Assembly (NCBI GenBank): GCA_013375405.1
Contig: JABXJU010000062.1
Span: 1-21,576, forward strand
DNA length: 21,576 bases
Origin: Candidatus Helarchaeota archaeon
GTDB taxonomy: Archaea; Asgardarchaeota; Lokiarchaeia; Helarchaeales; HEL-GB-A
Direction: 5' to 3'
Of this stretch, positions 7,912 through 14,922 are shown piece after piece. Numbering within the stretch: position 1 is the stretch's first letter; each line of letters opens with the position of its first letter. Below the pieces are notes generated by a model. It saw nothing but the letters and a program-made list of their open reading frames with translations, was not told the origin of the DNA and did no database searches. The translations under genes and the position numbers were made by a program.

Positions 7912-8982
7912 TTAAACTCTTATTTTATTTAAATTTCGAAAAGCAATCTCTTCTAATTCGAGGATCTTCCAGCCTATATTTTCTAGTTTCTCTAGATTGA
8001 GATAATTTACACAATCCTGTTTTCCCTCATCCACCGTTCTCTTAATCTCCAGCGCGAACTGCGTCCAATTCTGGGCTGATTGACGGATTAAGATAAGCTG
8101 ATCTTCTACCAAGGTTAATTCTTCAGGTTTCCAAGGTCTAGGACCACTAGTAATGTCTGGATGATGGATTAGTTCCTCCAAAAAATCACCAAATAGATTT
8201 CGGAAGAGCGCTCCTCCCGTCCCAAACTCCTCGATATAACCATATAATAATTCAAGGGTAACTGCGGCTTTTTTTCCTAAAAGTTCTCTCCACGAAGGAA
8301 TTGATTGAATAAACATTTTCATACCTTGAAGCCCTAACGAGTTCATAGAGGCTGCTAACATATTTTTCACGGTTTGTTGAATTGCCAGCTTCAGAGCTGC
8401 AGAAAGGGGAGGTCTTTTTGGCTTTTTCCTCAGGATATAATGGACATTCCTCGGAGGAAACCATTTATCTTCTTTTGAACTGCGTGCCTTCTTTAAAATA
8501 TCAATTGGAAGTTCTACAGGATTTTTTCTATCCCGTTCATAGAGAAACGCATTTTGCTCATCAAATCCCACTAATGACATGATGTGTCCGCCAAAAAATT
8601 CTCCCTTTGGTAATTGGATGTAGGGCAAATACGCCATTTCGATCCTAATTAAAAGAGGATTATTTTCTAGTAGTAGTTCTTTTGATCGGTCCCATGCCCT
8701 CTCTGCCGATTGAAATTGTTCTTCAGTGATGTTTACCCCCAGAACCCGACAGGCTAAACTTTTGTCCGTAATTGTACTTTGCTTGCCGCCGATTAAGAGA
8801 GGCAAAGAATCAGCAGTTTGAGCTTTGAAGAAAGAAAATCCCATCGTGGCGTCTAACCCGAACACCACAGGTTCGGAGAGCGGAAGTCCAATATATTCCA
8901 ACACGTCTCTCATTGACGAGGATTCACAATGTCCTCCTAGAACATGCCTGAAACCTTCAATCATAAATTTGTCTGCTGTCAT
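7912..8982 (-). CDS. BtrH N-terminal domain protein (DUF4872 type)
   Basis: This 356-residue soluble protein starts at ATG 8982. The papain-like BtrH N-terminal domain is clear: GGHCESSS with the presumed catalytic Cys19, LSEPVVFGLDATMGF, and GGHIMSLVGFD with His133, followed by Asp151 in ERD. The C-terminal half (about 175-356) matches the helical region that often follows this domain. BtrH itself moves an aminoacyl side chain from a carrier protein in butirosin synthesis; relatives may be acyltransferases or C39-like peptidases, and the substrate here is unknown. A TTG one codon upstream is possible, but the TATA element at 9011-9004 predicts a transcript beginning at or next to ATG 8982, so the mRNA is probably leaderless. 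It is cotranscribed with the UvrA-like gene. Confidence 0.75.
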   Translation of the reverse strand: MTADKFMIEGFRHVLGGHCESSSMRDVLEYIGLPLSEPVVFGLDATMGFSFFKAQTADSLPLLIGGKQSTITDKSLACRVLGVNITEEQFQSAERAWDRSKELLLENNPLLIRIEMAYLPYIQLPKGEFFGGHIMSLVGFDEQNAFLYERDRKNPVELPIDILKKARSSKEDKWFPPRNVHYILRKKPKRPPLSAALKLAIQQTVKNMLAASMNSLGLQGMKMFIQSIPSWRELLGKKAAVTLELLYGYIEEFGTGGALFRNLFGDFLEELIHHPDITSGPRPWKPEELTLVEDQLILIRQSAQNWTQFALEIKRTVDEGKQDCVNYLNLEKLENIGWKILELEEIAFRNLNKIRV

Positions 8983-9003
8983 CAAGTATATCTACTATAA
9001 AGG

Positions 9004-9011
9004 TATTTAAA
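9004..9011 (-). promoter_or_regulatory. TATA element of the BtrH/UvrA-like operon
   Basis: TTTAAATA on the minus strand lies about 26 bp upstream of ATG 8982, which places the transcript start on or beside the start codon. This is the only good TATA match just upstream and implies a leaderless mRNA. Confidence 0.45.
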
Positions 9012-9053
9012 AAGTACAGCAGTTTTACCCATGACAAACTAGTTATTCAAATT

Positions 9054-9260
9054 CTATATTTTCGGACGATATTGGAAATCCTCTCGAATTTTATCTACGC
9101 TTTTCATGTCGATACCCGCTTCATCTGCAGCGACTTTCTGCGACGCTCTCTTGCTAACTCTGGCCTTAGAGTATCTTATGCGTTCTGCAAAAGATCTTTT
9201 TGCAGTTATAAAAACTCTTTTTGCATCCCCATAATCTATTAAACGTATAATAGAGAAAGG
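9054..9260 (-). pseudogene. Histone-fold-like open frame without a normal start codon
   Basis: The minus frame is open from an upstream TAA (9287-9285) to TAG 9056-9054. The last 68 residues look like a real protein and line up with archaeal histones over their whole length: PFSIIRLIDYGDAKRV compares with the P-I-A-P..RIIK.AGAERV start. About 31 residues then lead to an AG and a VDKI, as in the HAGRKT..EDI end of HMfB-type histones. No ATG, GTG or TTG lies in frame before the fold. The only ATG is inside it, at Met52. It could be a decayed histone, a gene with an ATT start, or one with a frameshift in the T-rich 5' end. The histone reading was done by eye and is not proven; the loop-2 R-T pair is absent. 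Confidence 0.4.
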
Positions 9261-9370
9261 AACACTTGAAAAAATTTGAAAAAATTAATTAAAAATTGTT
9301 TGAATTCCCACACACATCTATCACAGGTACATTTTCTTTTTTAGATAGAATTTCTAAAATAAAAGAAATC

Positions 9371-9378
9371 TTTATATT
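9371..9378 (+). promoter_or_regulatory. TATA element of the beta-helix surface protein gene
   Basis: TTTATATT predicts a transcript start near 9401. That lies downstream of the in-frame ATG at 9392 and about 30 nt upstream of ATG 9431, leaving room for the GAGGTG ribosome site at 9417-9422. It therefore decides the start codon. Confidence 0.5.
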
Positions 9379-9430
9379 TGAAATCTAAGAAATGATATCT
9401 CACTCTATAATTTATAGAGGTGGGAAACTG

Positions 9431-12217
9431 ATGAGAAAAATCGAGAAACTTATTTTGATATGCTTACTCTTATCGCTACTTACAATACCTTTTCTCAATA
9501 TTGTTCAGAAGGAGAAATCTATACGAGTAAATGATTCGGAAGTTCCATTAACAAAAAAAGCAGTCACCATTACAATTGATGGGAACGCGGCGTTTGCTGC
9601 CAATGCCACTATGGGGAATGGTTCGGCCGGAAATCCCTATATTTTAGAAAATTTTAACATCAATGCAAGTGGCGAGAATGCGCATGGAATACTGATTAAT
9701 AATACCGATGCCCATTTCATCCTCCAAAATTGTAATATCTCTGATGCCGATCCTTCGTATAATAGTATATACCTTGAAAATGTATCCAATGGTAAATTAA
9801 TTAACAATTACATCACTACATCTTATTATGGGATTTCGTTAAGAAATGCAACTTATAACACGCTTGCTTCTAATGACATTGTGAATAGCACTGCTTGTGG
9901 AATTTGGTTAGAGAATTCGTCAAGCTCCAACACACTGACCAACAACACTGCCAACAACAACAATTATGGAATTATATTAGTATATTCTTGTGATAATAAC
10001 ACGCTGACCAACAACACTGCCATCAATCATGTTATGTATGGAATTTATTTAGGCGGATGCGATGGGAACACGCTGACCGATAATACCGTCACTGAGAATG
10101 GTTTTGGCGACGGAATTTTTTTGGAGGTTTGTAATAATAACACGCTGACCAACAACACCGCCAACAACAATTATCGTGGAATTTCTTTATGGACTTCAAA
10201 TAATAACACGCTGACCAACAACACCGCCAATTCAAATATTGATATCGGAATTGCTTTAATGATTAATTGCACTAATAACACCCTGACCGGCAACACCGCC
10301 AATTCAAATAATGATACCGGAATTACTTTATCCGACAATTGCGATGGGAACAATTTGACTGGCAATACCGTCAATTATAACAATATGTGTGGCATTAATC
10401 TATCGACTTCAGTTGATTATAGTACAATAATAAACAATACTGCTAGGGCAAATTTTTTTGGAATCCTATTATACATAGACTGTGATTGGACTACACTGAT
10501 CAACAATACAGCCAATGATAATGTTTTTGGATTACCACTTCTGCTTTCAAGTAATAACACATTGACAAACAATACCGCCAATAACAATACACAAGGTGGC
10601 ATTTATATATATAGTTCAAGTGATAACATCTTAACAGACAACACCGCTAATTATAACGAAGATGGAATTTGGTTAGATACAAAGTGCAATTCGACCACGC
10701 TAACCAATAATACCGCCTATAATAATACAGTGACTGGAATTTTTATCTTCGATCATTGCGAATTGAACAATTTGACTGGCAATACCGCCAATAACAATAC
10801 ATGGGGAATTCGGATAAGGGACTTTTGCACGAATAACACGCTGATCGACAACACCGCTCACAATAACAGTGAATATGGAATTTGGCTCGATCGATTCTGC
10901 ACTAATCACACGTTGATTTCCAACGTTGCCAATAACAATACACAAGTTGGCATTTATATCTATAGTTCAAGTAATAACATCTTAACAGACAACACCGCTA
11001 GTTATAGCGATAATGGAATTTATTTACATAATGAATGTAAAAATAACAGATTGATAAATAACAGTGTCAGTGATAATTCATTCGCTGGAATCTGTTGTCA
11101 ATACTCCAACTATAATTCATTGATCAATAACACGGCCAACAACAACGAGGTTGGTATTTTATTAGTAAATACTAGCTCGAATGCCCTGACCGATAATACC
11201 GCCAACAACAATGATTATTATGGTCTTTTTTTATTTATACTATATTTTTACACATGTGATTTCAACGATATCATCAGCAATATTTTTATGTCCAATGGCC
11301 AGTGGGGAGTCGTTGTCGAAGGAGCTAATAATTATTTCTATCATAATATAATCTGTCAAAACAACGATGGCCGCATTAATAATCAGACTAGTGATCTTGG
11401 CTCTAACAACACTTGGATTGATAATATTTTTGACTGTGGAATCGATTCAGATGGCGACGGTTTGGCGAATGGCGAAGAACTTTCTTGGGGAACGAATATC
11501 TTCATACCCGACACGGATAATGATAACCTGTTTGATGGTTTCGAGGTGAATTATGGTACCAATCCCCTCGATAAAGACACGGATGACGATTATTTAAACG
11601 ATTATGATGAGATCTCCATTTATTTCACCAATGCAACCAATATAGATACGGATGGTGATGGTTTAATGGATGGAGATGAGGTGAATGACTATTTAACTAG
11701 CCCCCTATTATTGGATACAGATGGAGATAGCTTATCAGATTCAGACGAACTTGGAAATGGAACAAACCCGCGATTTTCAGATACCGATAACGATAACTTG
11801 AACGATGGCTTTGAGGTCAATTATGGTACCGATCCCCGCAAGGGGGATACCGATGGGGATAATTTGAACGATTATAGTGAAATCTATATCCATTTTACTA
11901 ATGCAACATCTAATGATACCGATGCGGATGGCTTATCGGACTGGGATGAAGCTATTATTTATTTAACCAACCCAAACACGAATGATACTGACCGCGATGG
12001 GTATTTAGATGGGATTGAAATCGCCAAGGGGACCAATCCCTTGAATCCTAGTGACTATCCGGGTATGCAAGTTGAAGACGGGATAGATATAACGGTTCTT
12101 CTTATACTCATTATGCTAGGGGTGTTAATTGCCCTTATGGGCGTTTTGATCATCGCTGTATTACGAACAGGTAAAGTGGAAACCGCCCCACCCTCCGTAC
12201 CCAAACCAAAAAGCTGA
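9431..12217 (+). CDS. Secreted membrane-anchored NosD-like beta-helix protein with thrombospondin type 3 repeats
   Basis: From ATG 9431 (ribosome site GAGGTG) the protein is 928 residues. A signal peptide (about 1-23, lysines then LILICLLLSLL) leads into a NosD/right-handed parallel beta-helix domain (about 55-660). The helix is made of some 20 coils of about 23-24 residues around the motif NTLTNNTANNN. Residues about 672-876 hold roughly eight acidic DTDGDGLxDxxE calcium-binding repeats of the thrombospondin type 3 kind. A transmembrane segment near 882-912 and a short basic/proline tail anchor it in the membrane. It should be a cell-surface protein, probably heavily N-glycosylated since almost every coil carries NxT/NxS sequons. 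A ligand or enzymatic activity cannot be read; beta-helices often bind or cleave polysaccharides. A longer start at 9392 is unlikely. Confidence 0.85.
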   Translation: MRKIEKLILICLLLSLLTIPFLNIVQKEKSIRVNDSEVPLTKKAVTITIDGNAAFAANATMGNGSAGNPYILENFNINASGENAHGILINNTDAHFILQNCNISDADPSYNSIYLENVSNGKLINNYITTSYYGISLRNATYNTLASNDIVNSTACGIWLENSSSSNTLTNNTANNNNYGIILVYSCDNNTLTNNTAINHVMYGIYLGGCDGNTLTDNTVTENGFGDGIFLEVCNNNTLTNNTANNNYRGISLWTSNNNTLTNNTANSNIDIGIALMINCTNNTLTGNTANSNNDTGITLSDNCDGNNLTGNTVNYNNMCGINLSTSVDYSTIINNTARANFFGILLYIDCDWTTLINNTANDNVFGLPLLLSSNNTLTNNTANNNTQGGIYIYSSSDNILTDNTANYNEDGIWLDTKCNSTTLTNNTAYNNTVTGIFIFDHCELNNLTGNTANNNTWGIRIRDFCTNNTLIDNTAHNNSEYGIWLDRFCTNHTLISNVANNNTQVGIYIYSSSNNILTDNTASYSDNGIYLHNECKNNRLINNSVSDNSFAGICCQYSNYNSLINNTANNNEVGILLVNTSSNALTDNTANNNDYYGLFLFILYFYTCDFNDIISNIFMSNGQWGVVVEGANNYFYHNIICQNNDGRINNQTSDLGSNNTWIDNIFDCGIDSDGDGLANGEELSWGTNIFIPDTDNDNLFDGFEVNYGTNPLDKDTDDDYLNDYDEISIYFTNATNIDTDGDGLMDGDEVNDYLTSPLLLDTDGDSLSDSDELGNGTNPRFSDTDNDNLNDGFEVNYGTDPRKGDTDGDNLNDYSEIYIHFTNATSNDTDADGLSDWDEAIIYLTNPNTNDTDRDGYLDGIEIAKGTNPLNPSDYPGMQVEDGIDITVLLILIMLGVLIALMGVLIIAVLRTGKVETAPPSVPKPKS
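9930..11215 (+). repeat. In-frame tandem coil repeats of the beta-helix gene
   Basis: About 20 degenerate DNA repeats with a period of mostly 69-72 bp centre on the core AACACGCTGACCAACAACAC (and variants). They encode the Asn-ladder of each beta-helix coil. The ones near 9936-10300 are the most alike, which suggests recent expansion there. Two longer blocks are also close copies: about 10580-10640 and 10930-11000, both encoding TQxGIYIYSSS followed by NILTDNTA. Confidence 0.75.
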
Positions 12218-12353
12218 ATACCAGTACAACAAAAACTAATGAAAAAACACCGTTCGGAGTTCTATAAACGTGTTTGACACAGAGCGACCTATCCGAGAAA
12301 GAATATCTGAAGAATAAGAGACTCACAGAAGACTAATTAATTCATTCATTCAT

Positions 12354-12360
12354 TTTTTTA
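12354..12360 (+). terminator. Possible oligo-T terminator of the beta-helix gene
   Basis: A run of seven T follows the ATTCATTCATTC stretch about 140 bp after the stop at 12217. It is consistent with archaeal termination, but the distance from the gene lowers certainty. Confidence 0.25.
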
Positions 12361-12375
12361 ATGCAATTATTATAA

Positions 12376-12426
12376 ACTTTCAAAAATCCAACTTTTCAAG
12401 ATTTTTGAAGCATAATTTTTGAAAGT
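12376..12426. repeat. Overlapping alternative inverted repeats
   Basis: ACTTTCAAAAAT at 12376-12387 is perfectly complementary to ATTTTTGAAAGT at 12415-12426 (27-nt loop). The same left arm, shifted as TTCAAAAATC at 12379-12388, also pairs perfectly with GATTTTTGAA at 12400-12409 (11-nt loop). The two hairpins cannot form together. As DNA it could equally be a binding site array with three half-sites. Confidence 0.5.
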
Positions 12427-12586
12427 ATTAAATTTAAATGATAAATTAACACTCAGGGTGTTCTCTGCTCCTTCACCAATAAATAACGGAAACAAGAGCA
12501 AATTAAGAAGAAAATCCTAATAAAAAAACTTAATAATAATTTGATAATTCTAAAAAATGATAGAGAAATATAACGGTGGGAATTTT

Positions 12587-12742
12587 ATGAAAGTTCATGA
12601 GTGTAAAACATGTAGGCATTATGTGACATTCTCAGATGGTTGTGCAAAGGACCACAAACTTTTTTACGATGATTCAACGGGTACGCGCAATCCGTTGGAT
12701 GAAGTCGTGTTTGCAACACCATGTTCAGATTTTGAGCAATAA
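12587..12742 (+). CDS. Small four-cysteine protein, probably metal-binding (51 aa)
   Basis: The frame has an in-frame ATG at 12557, but the GGTGGGA ribosome site at 12575-12581 points to ATG 12587 and a 51-residue product. Cysteines at 6, 9, 19 and 46 (HECKTCRHY, DGCAK, TPCSDFE) fit a zinc- or iron-binding knuckle. Archaeal genomes carry many small proteins of the CKTCxxY...C...CxDFE type with no assigned function. It stands alone, convergent with the amidohydrolase, with 48 bp between the stops. The distinctive C-terminal PCSDFE motif makes a real gene likely despite the length. Confidence 0.6.
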   Translation: MKVHECKTCRHYVTFSDGCAKDHKLFYDDSTGTRNPLDEVVFATPCSDFEQ

Positions 12743-12790
12743 TCGCATTGATTTAACTTATTATCTCACTAGATACCGTGCTTTTTCCTT

Positions 12791-13720
12791 TCAACTAGAC
12801 TTAAAACGTGGAAAAAGATCAAGCGCGTTATCTCGCTCAATAGCCATGCGTGTCTGCGCATCGAATCCATCATAAGTTTCGACCCCTTCAGCCATTGTGG
12901 TTATCAGCGGTTCGGGGAGAAAGGGGTAATCGCTACCAAAGAGGATATGTGAGGGATCCGCTAACTCCTGTAGCGAACGCAACGCATAGGGTGTTGCTGA
13001 GAGCGCGATGTCGTAGTAAAGACGCTTAAGCTGTTTAATAATGCCACGTTCCCCCATAGAAATTCGCCATGTCAAAAAAGGTACAGCTCCCCCGGCGTGT
13101 GGAAAAATAAAACGGATGTCGGGATACCGCCTTAAGGTCCGACTGTAGATCAGGTTCGCGACACACCGTGTGGTATCAAACACAAATTCCATTATGGCAG
13201 GAGTTACTTTGGTTTTCGGCAGCATATCGTCAGGGAGCGTATTTGGATGAACGAAGACTACGGTTTTTCGGCGATTTAGTTCAGAATAAAGATCAGTGAA
13301 TGCTGGATCACCGAGATACTGGCCATTATAATTCGAAAGAAGCCCCACCCCATCCAATTTTAGCGTGTCCAGTGCATATTCCAATTCAAGCACTGAAGCT
13401 TCCATGTCTGGTACAGGTAATACCGCGAATGCGCCAAATCGTAGTGGATGTTCGCTTACAATGCGAGCGGAGAGCTTATTACAACGGCGTGCCATTTTTT
13501 GTGCAAAAACATTATCTCCAAAATAGATTCCTGGGGATGAAATAGAGACAATCGCTGCTGCGATACTCTTTCGGTTCATAAAGGCAAGTGAACTCTCTAC
13601 ATCCCATTTCGGGAAAGGAACTCTCGCAGCTTCCGCGACACCAACCCTGGCGAGGGCTGCAGTATATTCCACGGGTACCATATGATGGTGCACATCAATG
13701 CGATGGGGTTTTGCTGCCAT
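12791..13720 (-). CDS. Metal-dependent amidohydrolase (ACMSD/amidohydrolase-2 family)
   Basis: This 309-residue TIM-barrel hydrolase of the amidohydrolase-2 family includes decarboxylases such as ACMSD and hydrolases of cyclic or aromatic acids. Metal ligands are in place: H11-x-H13 (DVHHHM), H158 (VHPN), H208 (PHAGG) and D264 (GSDYPF). The full length fits the family. No signal peptide is seen, so it is cytoplasmic. The actual substrate is not predictable. Its coding sequence is visibly richer in G+C than the flanking genes, which hints at later acquisition. Its promoter and first 14 codons have a second copy at 15505-15628. A TATA-like CTATATTAAT about 25-30 bp upstream of ATG 13720 suggests a very short leader. 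Confidence 0.8.
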   Translation of the reverse strand: MAAKPHRIDVHHHMVPVEYTAALARVGVAEAARVPFPKWDVESSLAFMNRKSIAAAIVSISSPGIYFGDNVFAQKMARRCNKLSARIVSEHPLRFGAFAVLPVPDMEASVLELEYALDTLKLDGVGLLSNYNGQYLGDPAFTDLYSELNRRKTVVFVHPNTLPDDMLPKTKVTPAIMEFVFDTTRCVANLIYSRTLRRYPDIRFIFPHAGGAVPFLTWRISMGERGIIKQLKRLYYDIALSATPYALRSLQELADPSHILFGSDYPFLPEPLITTMAEGVETYDGFDAQTRMAIERDNALDLFPRFKSS

Positions 13721-13802
13721 TATTGTTCCCGTATCATATTAATATAGTAATACAAGTAAATGATGCATGTATAATATTATTAATGAATATGTTATTTATT
13801 TT
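13679..13802 (-). repeat. 124-bp direct repeat, copy 1 (amidohydrolase promoter and first codons)
   Basis: This segment covers codons 1-14 of the amidohydrolase and 82 bp upstream. It aligns without gaps to 15505-15628 in the same orientation with about 12 mismatches (roughly 90% identity, counted by eye). Neither flank continues the similarity. Confidence 0.85.
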
Positions 13803-13836
13803 GATTTACAGTAAAAGAATCAGGTTGGTTTGAAAT

Positions 13837-13947
13837 ATGGCTGGCGGGTGGAGTCCTCCAAAAAAAATAACGGTTACACTGTCCACATTACTCGTGATTC
13901 TTGGCATTATGTTAGGATTAGATAATATGATAGAAAATACGAGATGA
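13837..13947 (+). CDS. 36-residue single-pass membrane peptide (possibly truncated)
   Basis: ATG 13837 to TGA 13945-13947 encodes MAGGWSPPKKIT, one hydrophobic helix (about residues 12-28) and a short polar tail ending NTR. The GWSPPKK start followed by a helix is reminiscent of small archaeal membrane proteins with two helices and about 60-90 residues; if so, this copy ends after the first helix. An AGGTTGG purine/G stretch lies 9-15 nt upstream. The stop falls 1 bp before the stop of the convergent MBL-fold gene. The family resemblance is from memory and not certain. As a lone short frame it could be a remnant. Confidence 0.4.
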   Translation: MAGGWSPPKKITVTLSTLLVILGIMLGLDNMIENTR

Positions 13948-13948
13948 T

Positions 13949-14884
13949 TCAAAAGTCAAATCGACACTCGGTTCTTCCTTGCTCAAAGAGCCGTTTCAGG
14001 TGGTGGAGCAGAAAGCATTCCTCCCAAAAATAGAAGAGTTTCTTTAGGAGGGGGGGAAGTTTCCCTTTAGGGAATATCAAATTTAAAGCATTTAACCGTT
14101 CTAATGTTAAAGCCGGGTTATCATTTAAAGATTGCAGAATGATTTCATCACGATGAGCGATCTTTACGCGTATTTGGTTCAGATAATATCCAAAACTTTC
14201 TGTTAGTAGGTCGGAATGTGAGCTTATCATAAAGGTGCTCTTTTGAATGAGCTTTTCCAGTTTTTCCACGGATTGGAAATAATCAGCCAAACTACAAATA
14301 TTCAAAAAACCGTACCAGGGACCGAAGCTGTCTATGCCAATGTCTGAAACATGAAGAATGTTACCCTCATGAGTGTCATCAGTGATACAGAACCCAGTAT
14401 GCCCAGGAGAATGCCCCGGCAGATGAATTGTCTGAAGAGTCGTACTTCCAAATCGAAATTTAGTCCCAGGATTAAAGGGTTGAACCGATTTACATTCCTT
14501 AAACCCTAATATTTTATAAGCAAAGGTTCGCCATTCGTCTGCAAATCCTGCTCTAGATATCCCGGCAAACTCCATTAAGTAATTTAAATCGGTGATGCAT
14601 TCGATCTCTTGTCTGGGCATCAAGATAGTAGCATCAGGGAACCGCTCTTCTATTAGTTGAACATGGCTTGTATGGTCGAGATGAAAATGAGTAATAAAAT
14701 AATAATCAACTTGATTCTCGATCGACCCCAAAAAAGGATTCAAATTTTTCTCCGGAAAATTACAGTCAATTAAAATGTTTGTGTGCTCATCTGTGTTAAT
14801 ATAGACCCCATAACTTTTACCAAACGTTTTACTTTTAGGTTGCTTGAATAGCGAAATATTTGGGAGAATACTCATCTGTTCCAT
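13949..14884 (-). CDS. MBL-fold metallo-hydrolase
   Basis: This 311-residue protein has a complete metallo-beta-lactamase fold metal site: H66-x-H68-x-D70-H71 (THFHLDH), H158 within PGHSPGH, D181 (HVSDIGID) and H223 (SSHSD). The C-terminal region (about 235-311) is helical and basic/aromatic, as in glyoxalase II-like and lactonase-like members that carry an extra helical cap. It has no signal peptide and is cytoplasmic. It lies 38 bp downstream of the Cys-protein gene and is probably cotranscribed with it. A GAGGGGT site sits about 11 nt before ATG 14884. Hydrolysis of a thioester, lactone or similar bond is likely; the substrate is unknown. Confidence 0.8.
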   Translation of the reverse strand: MEQMSILPNISLFKQPKSKTFGKSYGVYINTDEHTNILIDCNFPEKNLNPFLGSIENQVDYYFITHFHLDHTSHVQLIEERFPDATILMPRQEIECITDLNYLMEFAGISRAGFADEWRTFAYKILGFKECKSVQPFNPGTKFRFGSTTLQTIHLPGHSPGHTGFCITDDTHEGNILHVSDIGIDSFGPWYGFLNICSLADYFQSVEKLEKLIQKSTFMISSHSDLLTESFGYYLNQIRVKIAHRDEIILQSLNDNPALTLERLNALNLIFPKGKLPPLLKKLFYFWEECFLLHHLKRLFEQGRTECRFDF

Positions 14885-14922
14885 TCAGGTACGACCCCTC
14901 TCTAAAAAATCGGAAGTTTATT

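Larger units (their letters stand above)
8986..9430. other. Intergenic region between divergent BtrH-like and beta-helix genes
   Basis: This is 445 bp between divergently transcribed genes. It contains the minus-strand TATA element at 9011-9004, the histone-like open frame at 9054-9260, an AT-rich tract at 9261-9300 and the plus-strand TATA element at 9371-9378. No tRNA-like cloverleaf was seen. Confidence 0.6.
12218..12586. other. AT-rich intergenic region with nested inverted repeats
   Basis: This is 369 bp without a convincing gene. It holds an ATTC microsatellite followed by a T run (about 12341-12360, a possible oligo-T terminator for the beta-helix gene). It also has a perfect 12-bp inverted repeat (12376-12387 with 12415-12426) and an alternative 10-bp one (12379-12388 with 12400-12409). 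AT-rich sequence follows, up to the small four-cysteine gene. Confidence 0.5.

Noticed and set aside
9392..9430. Upstream ATG extending the beta-helix protein by 13 residues
   Set aside because: The TATA position puts the transcript start after it, and the ribosome site GAGGTG and the signal peptide both favour ATG 9431.
10171..10945. Minus-strand open frames across the beta-helix region
   Set aside because: They are antisense to a convincing gene and arise from its Asn/Thr-rich repeat codons; they have no start context of their own.
9930..11215. Regularly spaced similar units that could suggest a CRISPR array
   Set aside because: The units are in frame within a long secreted protein, vary by codon-level substitutions, have no distinct spacers, and encode beta-helix coils.
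12218..12586. Possible tRNA or structured RNA in the long gap
   Set aside because: No cloverleaf, T-loop GTTCRA or CCA-adjacent stem was seen; the only structure is the AT-rich hairpin pair.
12636..12875. Plus-strand frame overlapping the small Cys protein and the amidohydrolase end
   Set aside because: It runs out of frame through the four-cysteine gene and antisense into the amidohydrolase; the composition is not protein-like.
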